DNA of 64,000 nt from an uncultured Ruminococcus sp. (GTDB lineage Bacteria > Bacillota > Clostridia > Oscillospirales > Acutalibacteraceae): contig CACWOX010000012.1 in assembly GCA_902762615.1 (NCBI GenBank), forward strand, positions 1 through 64,000, given 5' to 3'. Positions 7,912 through 16,340 of this stretch are shown piece after piece. The notes under the pieces were generated by a model. The model searched no databases and was not told the DNA's origin. It saw nothing but the letters and a program-made list of their open reading frames with translations. How positions within the stretch are numbered: the first letter of the stretch is position 1; each line of letters starts with the position of its first letter. The translations under genes and the position numbers were made by a program.

Positions 7912-7985
7912 TGGCTGCGGAACTAGGATTCGAACCCAGACAAACAGAGTCAGAGTCTGTCGTGCTACCCTTACACAATTCCGCA
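7912..7985 (-). tRNA. tRNA-Gln (anticodon CTG)
   Basis: The minus strand folds into a full cloverleaf: acceptor stem TGCGGAA/TTCCGCA, D-arm with GTAAGGGTAGCAC, anticodon stem ACAGA/TCTGT with loop CTCTGAC (anticodon CTG, reading CAG), and T-arm with GGTTCGAATCC. The discriminator G and CCA are encoded. The TGCGGAA start is usual for bacterial glutamine tRNAs. Confidence 0.93.
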
Positions 7986-8025
7986 ATATTTTTGTATTTT
8001 CTGTCGCTCACAGGCGACTTTCTAT

Positions 8026-8053
8026 ATTATATTCAATTTTCCTGATTTGTCAA
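8026..8053 (-). promoter_or_regulatory. Promoter of tRNA-Gln
   Basis: TTGACA and TATAAT on the minus strand with a 16-base spacer, about 40 bases upstream of the tRNA 5' end. Confidence 0.75.
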
Positions 8054-8153
8054 TAGGTTTTTGAGATTTTTTTTGAGGAAAGTAAAAATTATAAAAAACA
8101 TCAAAATATCATTTAAAAAACTGAAAATATATATAAATTTAACAATATCAATG

Positions 8154-8182
8154 TTGAACGCACGTATAAAAGCCTGTATAAT
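8154..8182 (+). promoter_or_regulatory. Promoter of the PPK2 gene
   Basis: TTGAAC and TATAAT with a 17-base spacer, about 43 bases before the start codon. The region upstream (8054-8153) is very A-rich, which may help the promoter. Confidence 0.7.
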
Positions 8183-8225
8183 ACATAGTAATCCAATAAA
8201 TATAAAAAAATCGGAGGAAATAAAA

Positions 8226-9716
8226 ATGTTTGACATATTTGACAAGGGCGTTGAAGAAGCCAAGCGGGAGGTTTATTCCACGCAGGATGAGCTGGAAGCC
8301 CGTCTTGCCGAGCTTCAGCGCGAAATGAAGGCTGCCGGCATTCCCACCGTCGTGGTGTTCGAGGGCTGGAGTGCTTCGGGCAAGGGCACAATGATCGGCA
8401 AGTTGATTCGTTCGCTCGATCCCAGAGGTTTCAAGGTCTACTCCATGACCAAGCCTACCGACGAGGACAGACGCTATCCGCCAATACGCCGCTACTGGCT
8501 TAATTTGCCGTCCAACGGCAATATTTCCGTGTTCGACCGCAGCTGGTACCGCTGCATCGACTTCAAGGAGGGCAAGAAGCTCAAGGAGGAGGACGAAGAT
8601 AAACTTTACAGAATCCTCGATTTTGAATCACAGCTCACCTCCGAGGGGTATCTTGTCATTAAATTGTTCCTGCATATATCCAGCGACGAGCAGAAGAAGC
8701 GCTTCAACAAGCTCAAATCCGTCAAGTCAACGGCGTGGAGAGTCAAGAAATCCGACGTAAAGCAGAATGAGAATTACGTCAAGGTATACCGGATGCTCTG
8801 TGAGCTTTTTGACCGCACCAATACCCCTTCCGCGCCGTGGCACATTATCAATACATCCGACAGAGATACCGCTGCCGCAACTATGTATTCCATCGTGATC
8901 GAAGCGATGGAACGCGCTCTGGAGCAAAAGAGCAGAGGTCTTGCGGTGAATCCCCAAGGCAGCGATATTAAATCTCCCACACGTCCGCTGGTTTCCGTAG
9001 CCCTAAGCGACGTTGACCTCTCGCTCAAGGTTTCCGACAGCGACTACAAAAAGCGCCTTAAAGCGCTGCAGGACAGACTCTTTGTGCTGCAAAACGAGCT
9101 TTACCGCCGCAAGATTCCGCTGATCATCGCCTACGAGGGCTGGGACGCGGCAGGCAAGGGCGGCAATATCCGCCGCATCACACAGGCGCTTGACCCAAGA
9201 GGGTATGAGGTGATTCCGATCAGCTCTCCCACGCCCGATGAAAAGCAGCGCCATTTCCTGTGGCGCTTCTGGCGCAGACTGCCCAAGGACGGACACACCG
9301 CGATATTCGACCGCACATGGTACGGCAGAGTGCTTGTGGAGCGCATAGAGGGCTTCTGCACCGAGGCGGAATGGAAGCAGGCTTACGACGAAATCAATCG
9401 CTTTGAGTACAGCCTGACGAACTTCGGCGCGATCGTGGTGAAATTCTGGCTCCACATTGACAGCGACGAGCAGTTGGTGCGTTTTACCGCCCGTCAGAAT
9501 ACTCCCTCGAAGCAGTGGAAGATCACCGACGAGGACTGGCGCAACCGTGCCAAGTGGAGCGAATACGAGGTGGCTGTCAACGAGATGATCGAAAAGACCA
9601 ACACCCCAAACGCGCCATGGATTATCGTGGAATCCAACGACAAGAAATATGCCCGTCTGCGCACGCTGGAAGAGGTTGTTGCGCTCATAGAAAAACGCCT
9701 TGCCGTCAAGGAATGA
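8226..9716 (+). CDS. Two-domain polyphosphate kinase 2 (polyphosphate:AMP phosphotransferase type)
   Basis: 496 residues from an ATG with GGAGGAAA. Two PPK2 modules lie in tandem. The first has Walker A GWSASGKG near residue 47 and FDRSWY; the second has the canonical GWDAAGKGG near residue 304 and FDRTWYGRVLVERIEGF. Two-module PPK2 enzymes phosphorylate AMP to ADP with polyphosphate, and in characterised members the C-terminal module is the active one. Here too the second module is closer to consensus, while the first has RCIDF in place of GRVLVER. An in-frame upstream extension is A/T-rich, unlike the family, and is not used. It has its own promoter. Confidence 0.88.
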   Translation: MFDIFDKGVEEAKREVYSTQDELEARLAELQREMKAAGIPTVVVFEGWSASGKGTMIGKLIRSLDPRGFKVYSMTKPTDEDRRYPPIRRYWLNLPSNGNISVFDRSWYRCIDFKEGKKLKEEDEDKLYRILDFESQLTSEGYLVIKLFLHISSDEQKKRFNKLKSVKSTAWRVKKSDVKQNENYVKVYRMLCELFDRTNTPSAPWHIINTSDRDTAAATMYSIVIEAMERALEQKSRGLAVNPQGSDIKSPTRPLVSVALSDVDLSLKVSDSDYKKRLKALQDRLFVLQNELYRRKIPLIIAYEGWDAAGKGGNIRRITQALDPRGYEVIPISSPTPDEKQRHFLWRFWRRLPKDGHTAIFDRTWYGRVLVERIEGFCTEAEWKQAYDEINRFEYSLTNFGAIVVKFWLHIDSDEQLVRFTARQNTPSKQWKITDEDWRNRAKWSEYEVAVNEMIEKTNTPNAPWIIVESNDKKYARLRTLEEVVALIEKRLAVKE

Positions 9717-9772
9717 CAATTCCGTTATAGCGCTGAAATGCGCTTGTTTGAAGAAATGTAACAATTAAACAC

Positions 9773-9839
9773 TTGTAAATCACCGCCGTGTTTGCTATAC
9801 TGAATTAATCAGATAAAAAATCAAGCAGGGCGGTGATTT
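9773..9839 (+). promoter_or_regulatory. Promoter embedded in an inverted repeat
   Basis: TTGTAA (9773-9778) and TATACT (9796-9801) with a 17-base spacer form a promoter for the next gene. An exact 11-bp inverted repeat, AAATCACCGCC at 9777-9787 and its complement at 9829-9839, flanks it. The right arm runs into T's, so RNA coming from the PPK2 gene could fold it as a terminator, while RNA started at this promoter would lack the left arm. The right arm also contains the GGGCGGTGA that precedes the TTG start. Confidence 0.55.
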
Positions 9840-9840
9840 T

Positions 9841-11052
9841 TTGGCGCGTCTGGCAAACCGAAAGAAGTACAAGAAAAAAAGAGAGACATTCATGCAGTTT
9901 TACAACAGGACATGTGACCGGGTTTTCGGCTATGTCTTTGAGCGCTGCCTGAATCATGCCGATACGATGATCGTCTGCCGAGAGGCGTTTATTGACATGT
10001 ACTTTGACATATCCAGCCTGCGCTCGGCTCCCAGTGTGGATTATTGGCAGCGCAAGCAGGTGGACAAGACGCTGCGCTATCTGGTGCGCAAGGACAGACT
10101 CTCCATGATACACGAAAAGACGCTTGCCGATGTTCCCGACAGCATTACGGTCGATGAGAAGGAGGAACTCTGGCGGCGCATAAACCGCACCATCGACATT
10201 GACCCGTGGAGACTGGTGCCTGTTCCGGGCAAATCTTCCATATTCACCGTGATTGCCGATCAGGCGGCTTCCGACATGAGCTACATGAGTATGCTCGATA
10301 TAGCAAAGGCGGCCGGCGTCGTGCTGCTGATCGTTGCGCTGATAGGCGGCGCGGGCTTCGGAGCCTATTATTTTCTGTTTCGCGGCTCGTCAGGCGGCGT
10401 GGAGGCTATGGAGGAGATATTCCTTGATGAACGCAGCTATGACGAATACAACGAAGAATCGCGAGTGCGTGTGACCGATGAGGAAATCAACGCGCTTATC
10501 AAGGAAGCCTTCGACGGTCTCGAGGACGAGGGAGGACTCAGCAGCCATTCGGCAGTCACGCATAATTCCTCCAAGGAGCCGGTCTATACCAAGGACAATG
10601 CGATTAACGACCAGTTGACCACCATTCTCGACGAAATACTCAAGGACGAAATGAGCGACAATGAGCGGCTGTGGGCGATCTATTACTACGTCGGCACGCA
10701 CATGCGCTATGAGAATGTATCCGACAAGAGCGAAGAACAGGTTACTCTGCTGAAATATTATTTCAAGAATCAGACGGGCGACAGCCGGCATTATTCCATG
10801 CTATTCAAATCGCTCTGCAATGCCGCCGGCTACGACTGCGAGGTAATCAAGGGACGATTCGTGCTGAATGCCGACACCGAATTCCGGCGCGATATTCTGC
10901 ACTACTGGAACAGAATGAGGCTCAACGGCATGTATTATTACTACGACTGCGAAGCCGACACCGACGAATTCGGCACGCAGGTGCGCGAATACTACTTTAT
11001 GGCAACCGATGGCAACATCAAATGGTCGGTCTGGAACCGCGACCACCAATGA
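9841..11052 (+). CDS. Membrane protein: sigma-region-2-like N-terminus, TM, transglutaminase-like domain lacking Cys
   Basis: 403 residues from a TTG start (an ATG 51 bases later is the alternative). Residues 15-85 resemble a degenerate ECF sigma region 2: a YNRTCDRVFGYVFERC helix, CREAFIDMYFD where sigma factors have QEVFLRAW, and a terminal ARN-like VDKTLRYLVRK. A transmembrane segment lies near 155-180. Residues 270-395 resemble a transglutaminase core: TGDSRHYSMLFKSLC, then HYWN and DCEAD for His and Asp. The usual Cys is replaced (Ser in GDSRHYS), so peptidase or crosslinking activity is doubtful. Followed by LicD, CDP-glycerol transferase and GT2 genes, suggesting a surface-polymer context. 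Domain calls are inference. Confidence 0.6.
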   Translation: MARLANRKKYKKKRETFMQFYNRTCDRVFGYVFERCLNHADTMIVCREAFIDMYFDISSLRSAPSVDYWQRKQVDKTLRYLVRKDRLSMIHEKTLADVPDSITVDEKEELWRRINRTIDIDPWRLVPVPGKSSIFTVIADQAASDMSYMSMLDIAKAAGVVLLIVALIGGAGFGAYYFLFRGSSGGVEAMEEIFLDERSYDEYNEESRVRVTDEEINALIKEAFDGLEDEGGLSSHSAVTHNSSKEPVYTKDNAINDQLTTILDEILKDEMSDNERLWAIYYYVGTHMRYENVSDKSEEQVTLLKYYFKNQTGDSRHYSMLFKSLCNAAGYDCEVIKGRFVLNADTEFRRDILHYWNRMRLNGMYYYYDCEADTDEFGTQVREYYFMATDGNIKWSVWNRDHQ

Positions 11053-11150
11053 GCGCTCGCTCACATTCGTTCGCTCGCTAAGATAATAGAGAATAACGAA
11101 TAGATAATAGATAATAACGGAGGAAGGGCTTTGCCCTTGGAATGAAGAAA
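11053..11150 (+). repeat. Intergenic repeat copy 1
   Basis: Directly after the stop codon comes GCGCTCGCT-rich sequence, then GCTAAGATAATAG, several AATAACGAATAGATAATAG units, CGGAG, a small hairpin AAGGGCTTTGCCCTT and GGAAT. The same order of parts occurs after the next gene (12004-12085). It looks like a dispersed intergenic repeat, not a gene; a ribosome binding site for the LicD gene is not obvious in it (GGATTTG lies about 10 bases before the ATG). Confidence 0.5.
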
Positions 11151-11166
11151 AGGATTTGATGCAACA

Positions 11167-12003
11167 ATGAGTGAAAGTACGAAAACCGCGCCTCCCGAAA
11201 AAACGCAGGAGGAGGCAATGCAGCTTGTTCATGAATTGCAGCAGGTGACGCTTGCCATGCTCAAGGACATCGACAAGGTCTGCACTGAATACAATATTCC
11301 GTATTATCTGGGCGAAGGCACCATGCTCGGAGCGGTGCGTCACAAGGGCTTTATACCGTGGGACGACGACATCGACCTGCTGATGATGCGGGACGATTAC
11401 GAGCGGTTTTTGAAAATCGCTCCCGAGGCGATGGGAGAAAGGTACGAAATTCAGCACTACACCACCATGAAAAACTGCTGGACGCCGCTGCTCAAGGTGC
11501 GCCTGATCACCGACAGCCCGAAATTCCGTCAGTCGCACATCGCCCACGTGACCGAGAACAACGGTCCGATGATCGACATATTCCCGCTGGACAATGTGCC
11601 GAAGCTCTCCTCCATCGGTCAGACGTGGCAGGGAACTAAAATACGCATACTCCGCGGCACGCTTTCTCAGAAAATGGGAACAGCCGAAGCGAATTCCTTC
11701 GCTGCGAAGGTGCTGCGCATTGCCTCGCACTTTGTGACAAGGGATTTTTTGTATAAATGCATCAACAGGAATTATGTCAAATACAACAGTCCCGACAACC
11801 CCTACATTGTCTGCCTTGCCAGCTACTACAAGGTACAGAAGGAGACCTTCCCCAAGGAAGCCTTCGGGGAGCCTGTGCGCGTGCCGTTTGAGGACGGAAT
11901 GTTCCCCGTGCCGCAGGACACCGATCTGATACTCACCACCATTTACGGCGATTACATGACACCGCCGCCGCCGGAGAAACGCGTCATCAAGCACCATTTC
12001 TGA
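11167..12003 (+). CDS. LicD family phosphotransferase
   Basis: 278 residues. The LicD/nucleotidyltransferase core is clear: YYLGEGTMLGAVRHKGF followed by WDDDIDL near residue 60-72, then FPLDNVP further on. LicD proteins transfer phosphocholine or similar phospho-groups to surface teichoic or glycan chains on the cytoplasmic face of the membrane. The next genes are a CDP-glycerol polymerase and a GT2 enzyme, in line with polymer decoration. A second LicD paralogue lies at 60184-61110. No choline supply genes (licA, licC) are visible in the window, so the transferred group is unknown. Confidence 0.85.
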   Translation: MSESTKTAPPEKTQEEAMQLVHELQQVTLAMLKDIDKVCTEYNIPYYLGEGTMLGAVRHKGFIPWDDDIDLLMMRDDYERFLKIAPEAMGERYEIQHYTTMKNCWTPLLKVRLITDSPKFRQSHIAHVTENNGPMIDIFPLDNVPKLSSIGQTWQGTKIRILRGTLSQKMGTAEANSFAAKVLRIASHFVTRDFLYKCINRNYVKYNSPDNPYIVCLASYYKVQKETFPKEAFGEPVRVPFEDGMFPVPQDTDLILTTIYGDYMTPPPPEKRVIKHHF

Positions 12004-12085
12004 TGCGCTTGCTAAGAGAATAGATAACAGAGAATAACGAATAAATAAATTTCGGAGCGCCTGCGGCGCAGGAATACAGATTTTT
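12004..12085 (+). repeat. Intergenic repeat copy 2
   Basis: Again directly after a stop codon: GCGCTTGCTAAGAGAATAG, AATAACGAATAAATAA, CGGAG, a small hairpin GCGCCTGCGGCGC, and GGAAT. Parts and order match the copy at 11053-11150. Confidence 0.5.
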
Positions 12086-12115
12086 TATAACCAATCTGCC
12101 GGGAGTGATTGACCC

Positions 12116-13837
12116 TTGGGAATTAAAAATATAATCAAAAAGCTGCCTACAATGGCGCTTGCGGCAAAATACGCAAGGTATTACAAAAAAAACGAAGTCG
12201 ATGAAAACATGATATTCTATTCCTCCCATCAGGGGGCGGGAATGCTTTGCGGTCCCTATGCGATATTCCGAAAGCTGATGGAATCGAGGGAATTTGACAG
12301 TTATACTCATGTCTGGCAGATCAACGATCCAGCCGAGCAAAAGCAGCTTAAAAAGGAATACTGCGACTGGACCAATGTTAAATTTATCGTCAAGAACAGC
12401 AGGGGATATTTCAACGCTCTGACGAGGGCGAAGTATATCATCGTCAACAATACGCTGCCCTTTTACTTTACCAAAAAGCCGGAGCAGATTTATGTCAACA
12501 CATGGCACGGCATTCCGCTCAAAACGCTGGGTTACGATGTGCCGGACGGCAAATTTACCACCCGCAACATGACGCGCAATTTCCTGCTCACCGACTATCT
12601 GATTTCACCCTGTCGGTTCATGACGAAGATATATCTTGAAAGCTACAAGATAGGCGGCATTTATACCGGAAGGCTGCTTGAAAACGGCTATCCCAGAAAT
12701 GATTTGCTTTTCTCAACCAAGCGGGACGACATTATCGAAAAGCTCATTAACCGCTGCATTGCCATCGACGACAAAAAGAAGATCATTCTCTACGCGCCCA
12801 CATGGAAGGGGGCTTCATTCAAGCGTGCAGACAAGGATATTGCCCGATATGACGAATTTTGCGATTATTTGTTTGAGCATATAGACACTGAAAAATATCA
12901 GATATTGATAAAGCCTCACCCGATGGTCTATAAGCTGCTGTCGGACAAGGAGAAAAGAAGCGGCAGATACATTCCTCAGTCGATAGATACCGATGAGCTT
13001 TTATCCGTTACCGATGTGCTTGTGTCGGATTATTCGAGTATATTCTTTGACTTTTTGCTCACCGACCGCCCTGTCATTTTTTACATACCCGATATCGACA
13101 GCTACAGAGAATACCGCGGCGTCTATTTCGGACTGCATGAGCTGCCGGGACCTTACTCGGGCGACATGGGAGATATAGCCGGATGGATCAACCGCGCCGA
13201 AACGCTTCGCAGCGAATACGGCAGCGCTTATGACAAGATGAAAACATGGTCGTGCGAATTTGACGACGGCAAGGTGACCCAAAAGGTGAACGACGTCCTT
13301 CTGCACGGCAGGCAGGACGCCTGCCGCGTTGTGCAGCCGGATAATTGCTCAAAGAAGAAAATGCTTGTGGCAGGCGGCAGTTTTGCACCGGGCGAACACA
13401 CCGAGAAGGTACTTAAATGGCTGGACGGCATTGATTATGAGACGACCGACGTCACGCTGCTGATTGATGACAACGGCAAGTGTACCGACGAGATCATGCA
13501 TGTCAATGACAATGTACGCGTGCTCTGTCGGAACGGACTGATTCCCCGCGGCATATTCTCCGCACTGAGCGCAGAATTGATTAATCCCGACAAGGCAAGC
13601 ACCGCAAGACTGCTGAAAATATTTCATTCAGCCGCCATCAGGAACAATTACAGGCGCATTTTAGGCGAGAGCAAATTTGACGTTGCGGCGAATTTTGCGG
13701 GCGAATGCTTCGAGCAGGCGCTGACGGCGTATCACGGCGGTCAGAGCGAAGTTATATCCGAAAAGAACTTTGACGGCTGGGCAGCGGCATTTGAGAACGC
13801 CCACGGCGATTGGAAATGCAGCAAGACGGTGCTGTGA
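12116..13837 (+). CDS. CDP-glycerol glycerophosphotransferase with extra C-terminal glycosyltransferase-like region
   Basis: 573 residues from a TTG start with GGGAGTG upstream (an in-frame ATG follows at 12152). Residues 60-400 are a teichoic-acid polymerase domain: NTWHGIPLKTLG, LYAPTWKG, KPHP and SDYSSIFFDFL, the HxGxP and donor-binding motifs that transfer glycerol- or ribitol-phosphate units. From about residue 420 a new segment (MLVAGGSF, WLDGIDYETTDVTLL) resembles the first half of a GT-B glycosyltransferase domain as found fused to related polymerases, but the second half is missing. It sits between LicD and GT2 genes and is probably membrane-associated. Confidence 0.8.
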   Translation: MGIKNIIKKLPTMALAAKYARYYKKNEVDENMIFYSSHQGAGMLCGPYAIFRKLMESREFDSYTHVWQINDPAEQKQLKKEYCDWTNVKFIVKNSRGYFNALTRAKYIIVNNTLPFYFTKKPEQIYVNTWHGIPLKTLGYDVPDGKFTTRNMTRNFLLTDYLISPCRFMTKIYLESYKIGGIYTGRLLENGYPRNDLLFSTKRDDIIEKLINRCIAIDDKKKIILYAPTWKGASFKRADKDIARYDEFCDYLFEHIDTEKYQILIKPHPMVYKLLSDKEKRSGRYIPQSIDTDELLSVTDVLVSDYSSIFFDFLLTDRPVIFYIPDIDSYREYRGVYFGLHELPGPYSGDMGDIAGWINRAETLRSEYGSAYDKMKTWSCEFDDGKVTQKVNDVLLHGRQDACRVVQPDNCSKKKMLVAGGSFAPGEHTEKVLKWLDGIDYETTDVTLLIDDNGKCTDEIMHVNDNVRVLCRNGLIPRGIFSALSAELINPDKASTARLLKIFHSAAIRNNYRRILGESKFDVAANFAGECFEQALTAYHGGQSEVISEKNFDGWAAAFENAHGDWKCSKTVL

Positions 13838-13862
13838 TATTCGTGATTTAGGGGTGTAATAT

Positions 13863-14858
13863 TTGGATAATACAATAAAAGTATCGGTCATTGTGCCGGT
13901 CTATAATACGGCGGAATTCCTTCCGAAATGCCTTGATTCTCTTGCCGCTCAGACCATCGACTCATTGGAGGTGGTCATGGTCAACGACGGGTCAAAGGAC
14001 GATTCTCTCGCAATCATGCGGGAGTATGAAAATAAATATCCCGGCATATTCCGCGGCTTTGACAAGCCGAACAGCGGCGTCGCCGATACCCGCAACCTCG
14101 GTGTGAGCAAGGCAAGGGGAGAATTCATCGGCTTTGTGGACAGCGACGACTGCGTGGAGCCGGCATTCTTTGAAAAGCTCTATAACGGCGCTGTGAAATA
14201 CGGCGCGGATATCTCTGCCGGCAATGTCATTGAAATCATCGGCAGGGAGGACAATTCGCAGGACGTCCATGTGCAGGACAGAATAAAGCAGGAATGCTGC
14301 ATTTCCCTCAGTGAGACCCCTGAAAGGGTCAATCTCTGCCGTCCGTACCTCTGCAATAAGGTATTCAGGCGCACGATATTCAATGAGGACAATCTCTTTC
14401 CCCACGGCATGTGCTACGAGGATGTGTCGCTCATTTACGGTATTCTTTTCACCGCCGACAGAATCGCCCTCTTGCCGGATGTTCATTACACCTACCTCCG
14501 GCTGCGCAGCAACTCGATAAGCAATTCCGCCGACGAGAAGGCGTTTGACGTGTTCAAGGCGTGCGATATCATCGAGGAAAGAGCGCACCGCCTCAACGAT
14601 TATTCCAAAATCGGAGAGGTGATTCAATGGGTGATCATATCGCATATTTTCATTCGCGTAAAGCGTGCTTATGACGACCCGAACAAGCCATTCAAGCTGA
14701 AATTCATCGACCGCGCATATGAGTACCTCGATGAAAAATTTCCGGGCTGGAAGCGCAACAAATACTACTTTGCCAATAAGAAAAATCTTGTTTTCCGCAG
14801 CAAGGCGCTTGTCAAGCTGGCATTTGTGTATTGCAATTTCCTCCCCGTCAAAATGTAA
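13863..14858 (+). CDS. Family 2 glycosyltransferase
   Basis: 331 residues from a TTG start with AGGGGTG upstream. A GT-A fold is clear: VSVIVPVYNTAEFL at residues 7-20, VVMVNDGSKD, NSGVADTRNLG, and the metal-binding DSDD near residue 97. The C-terminal 200 residues contain CYEDVSLIY, usual in GT2 enzymes of capsule or teichoic-acid loci. Nothing shows the donor sugar. It is the last gene of the 9.8-14.9 kb surface-glycan cluster and the third gene there with a TTG start. Confidence 0.88.
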   Translation: MDNTIKVSVIVPVYNTAEFLPKCLDSLAAQTIDSLEVVMVNDGSKDDSLAIMREYENKYPGIFRGFDKPNSGVADTRNLGVSKARGEFIGFVDSDDCVEPAFFEKLYNGAVKYGADISAGNVIEIIGREDNSQDVHVQDRIKQECCISLSETPERVNLCRPYLCNKVFRRTIFNEDNLFPHGMCYEDVSLIYGILFTADRIALLPDVHYTYLRLRSNSISNSADEKAFDVFKACDIIEERAHRLNDYSKIGEVIQWVIISHIFIRVKRAYDDPNKPFKLKFIDRAYEYLDEKFPGWKRNKYYFANKKNLVFRSKALVKLAFVYCNFLPVKM

Positions 14859-14873
14859 TTTGCATATTACCTA

Positions 14874-14901
14874 TTGATTTTTGCGCGTTTTGATGTATAA
14901 T
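14874..14901 (+). promoter_or_regulatory. Promoter of serS
   Basis: TTGATT and TATAAT with a 16-base spacer, about 42 bases before the start codon. The short leader leaves no room for a T-box. Confidence 0.65.
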
Positions 14902-14942
14902 TAATTTGTTAAACATATTTCTAAGCAAAGGTGATAGTAAAA

Positions 14943-16232
14943 ATGCTGGACATTAAGTTCCTCAGAGAAAATCCCGATGTGGTAAAAGAAAACATCAAGA
15001 AGAAGTTTCAGGACAAAAAGCTCCCGCTGGTTGACGAGGTAATTGCACTTGACAAGCAGCTCCGCACCATCATGCAGGAAGCCGACGGTCTTCGCGCCAA
15101 TCGCAACAAGGTCTCCAAGGGCATAGGCGCACTCATGGCGCAGGGCAAGAAGGCAGAAGCCGAGGCAGAGAAGGCAAAGGTCACGCAGTTCTCCGAGCGC
15201 CTTGCAGAATGCGAGAGACTCGAAACCGAGCTGAAAGACAAGGTTCGCACCATCATGCTTACCATTCCGAATATCATTGATCCATCCGTTCCGATCGGTG
15301 AGGACGACAGCAAGAACGTGGAAGTCGAACGCTTCGGCGAGCCTGTTGTGCCGGACTTTGAAATTCCCTACCACACCGATATCATGAAGACATTCGACGG
15401 CATTGACCTCGACGCGGCAGGTTCCGTGGCAGGCAACGGCTTCTATTACCTCATGGGCGATATAGCAAGACTGCACTCCTCTATTCTGTCGTATGCAAGA
15501 GATTTTATGATTGACCGCGGCTTTACCTATGTTATTCCGCCCTACATGATCCGCCGCAATGTGGTGGACGGCGTGATGAGCTTTGCCGAAATGGACGCCA
15601 TGATGTACAAGATCGAGGGCGAAGATCTCTACCTCATCGGCACCAGCGAACACTCCATGATAGGCAAATTCATCAATACCATCACCAAGGAGAGCGAGCT
15701 GCCCAAGCTGCTCACCAGCTATTCCCCCTGCTTCCGCAAGGAAAAGGGCGCGCACGGTATCGAGGAACGCGGCGTTTACAGAATCCACCAGTTTGAAAAG
15801 CAGGAAATGATCGTGGTTTGCAAGCCGGAGGACAGCCCCAAGTATTACGACGTTCTCTGGAAGAATACAGTAGACTTCTTCCGTTCGCTGGATATTCCTG
15901 TACGCACGCTGGAATGCTGCTCCGGCGATCTGGCTGATCTGAAGGTCAAGTCGGTGGACGTGGAAGCATGGTCACCCCGTCAGAAGAAATACTTCGAGGT
16001 CGGTTCCTGCTCGAATTTAGGCGACGCACAGGCACGCCGTCTGGGAATCCGCGTGGTCGGTGAGGACGGCAAGAAGTACCTTGCCCACACCCTCAACAAC
16101 ACCGTTGTCGCGCCTCCGAGAATGCTCATTGCCTTCCTCGAGAACAACCTGCAGGCTGACGGCACCGTGAGAATCCCCGAAAAGCTGCGCATGTACATGG
16201 GCGGCAAGGAAGTGCTTGTTCCCAAGAAGTAA
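14943..16232 (+). CDS. serS: Seryl-tRNA synthetase
   Basis: 430 residues or so, the usual length, from an ATG with AAAGGTGA upstream (an in-frame GTG 12 bases earlier is part of that site). The N-terminus LDIKFLRENPD and the following coiled-coil arm (Lys/Glu/Ala-rich, residues 25-105) bind the tRNA-Ser long arm. Class II motifs follow: IPPYMIRR, the TSEHSMIG substitute of TSE, FRKEKGAHG.. RIHQFEK for motif 2, and TLNNTVVAPPRMLIAFLENN for motif 3. It charges tRNA-Ser (and tRNA-Sec where present) in the cytosol. It is monocistronic, with its own promoter and terminator. Confidence 0.97.
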   Translation: MLDIKFLRENPDVVKENIKKKFQDKKLPLVDEVIALDKQLRTIMQEADGLRANRNKVSKGIGALMAQGKKAEAEAEKAKVTQFSERLAECERLETELKDKVRTIMLTIPNIIDPSVPIGEDDSKNVEVERFGEPVVPDFEIPYHTDIMKTFDGIDLDAAGSVAGNGFYYLMGDIARLHSSILSYARDFMIDRGFTYVIPPYMIRRNVVDGVMSFAEMDAMMYKIEGEDLYLIGTSEHSMIGKFINTITKESELPKLLTSYSPCFRKEKGAHGIEERGVYRIHQFEKQEMIVVCKPEDSPKYYDVLWKNTVDFFRSLDIPVRTLECCSGDLADLKVKSVDVEAWSPRQKKYFEVGSCSNLGDAQARRLGIRVVGEDGKKYLAHTLNNTVVAPPRMLIAFLENNLQADGTVRIPEKLRMYMGGKEVLVPKK

Positions 16233-16242
16233 GTGAAATACA

Positions 16243-16296
16243 AATCCCTTCCGCAATGTCTGTATTTGCATCGCGGAAGGGATTGTTTGTTTTAGT
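16243..16296 (+). terminator. Terminator of serS
   Basis: AATCCCTTCCGC and GCGGAAGGGATT form a 12-bp stem around an 18-base loop, followed by GTTTGTTTT. Confidence 0.85.
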
Positions 16297-16340
16297 TTTA
16301 AAACTGATATTATTCTAAGAGATCGACAGTGCAACTGTTT

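Noticed and set aside
11053-11112. Short CGCTCGCT repeats as a possible mobile element end
   Set aside because: No transposase, target duplication or matching inverted end is seen.
10801-11997. 398-codon minus-strand frame opposite LicD
   Set aside because: Runs across two plus-strand genes and the repeat between them; composition is that of a shadow.
14859-14942. T-box leader for serS
   Set aside because: Only about 40 bases lie between promoter and start, too short for a T-box, and no T-box sequence is present.
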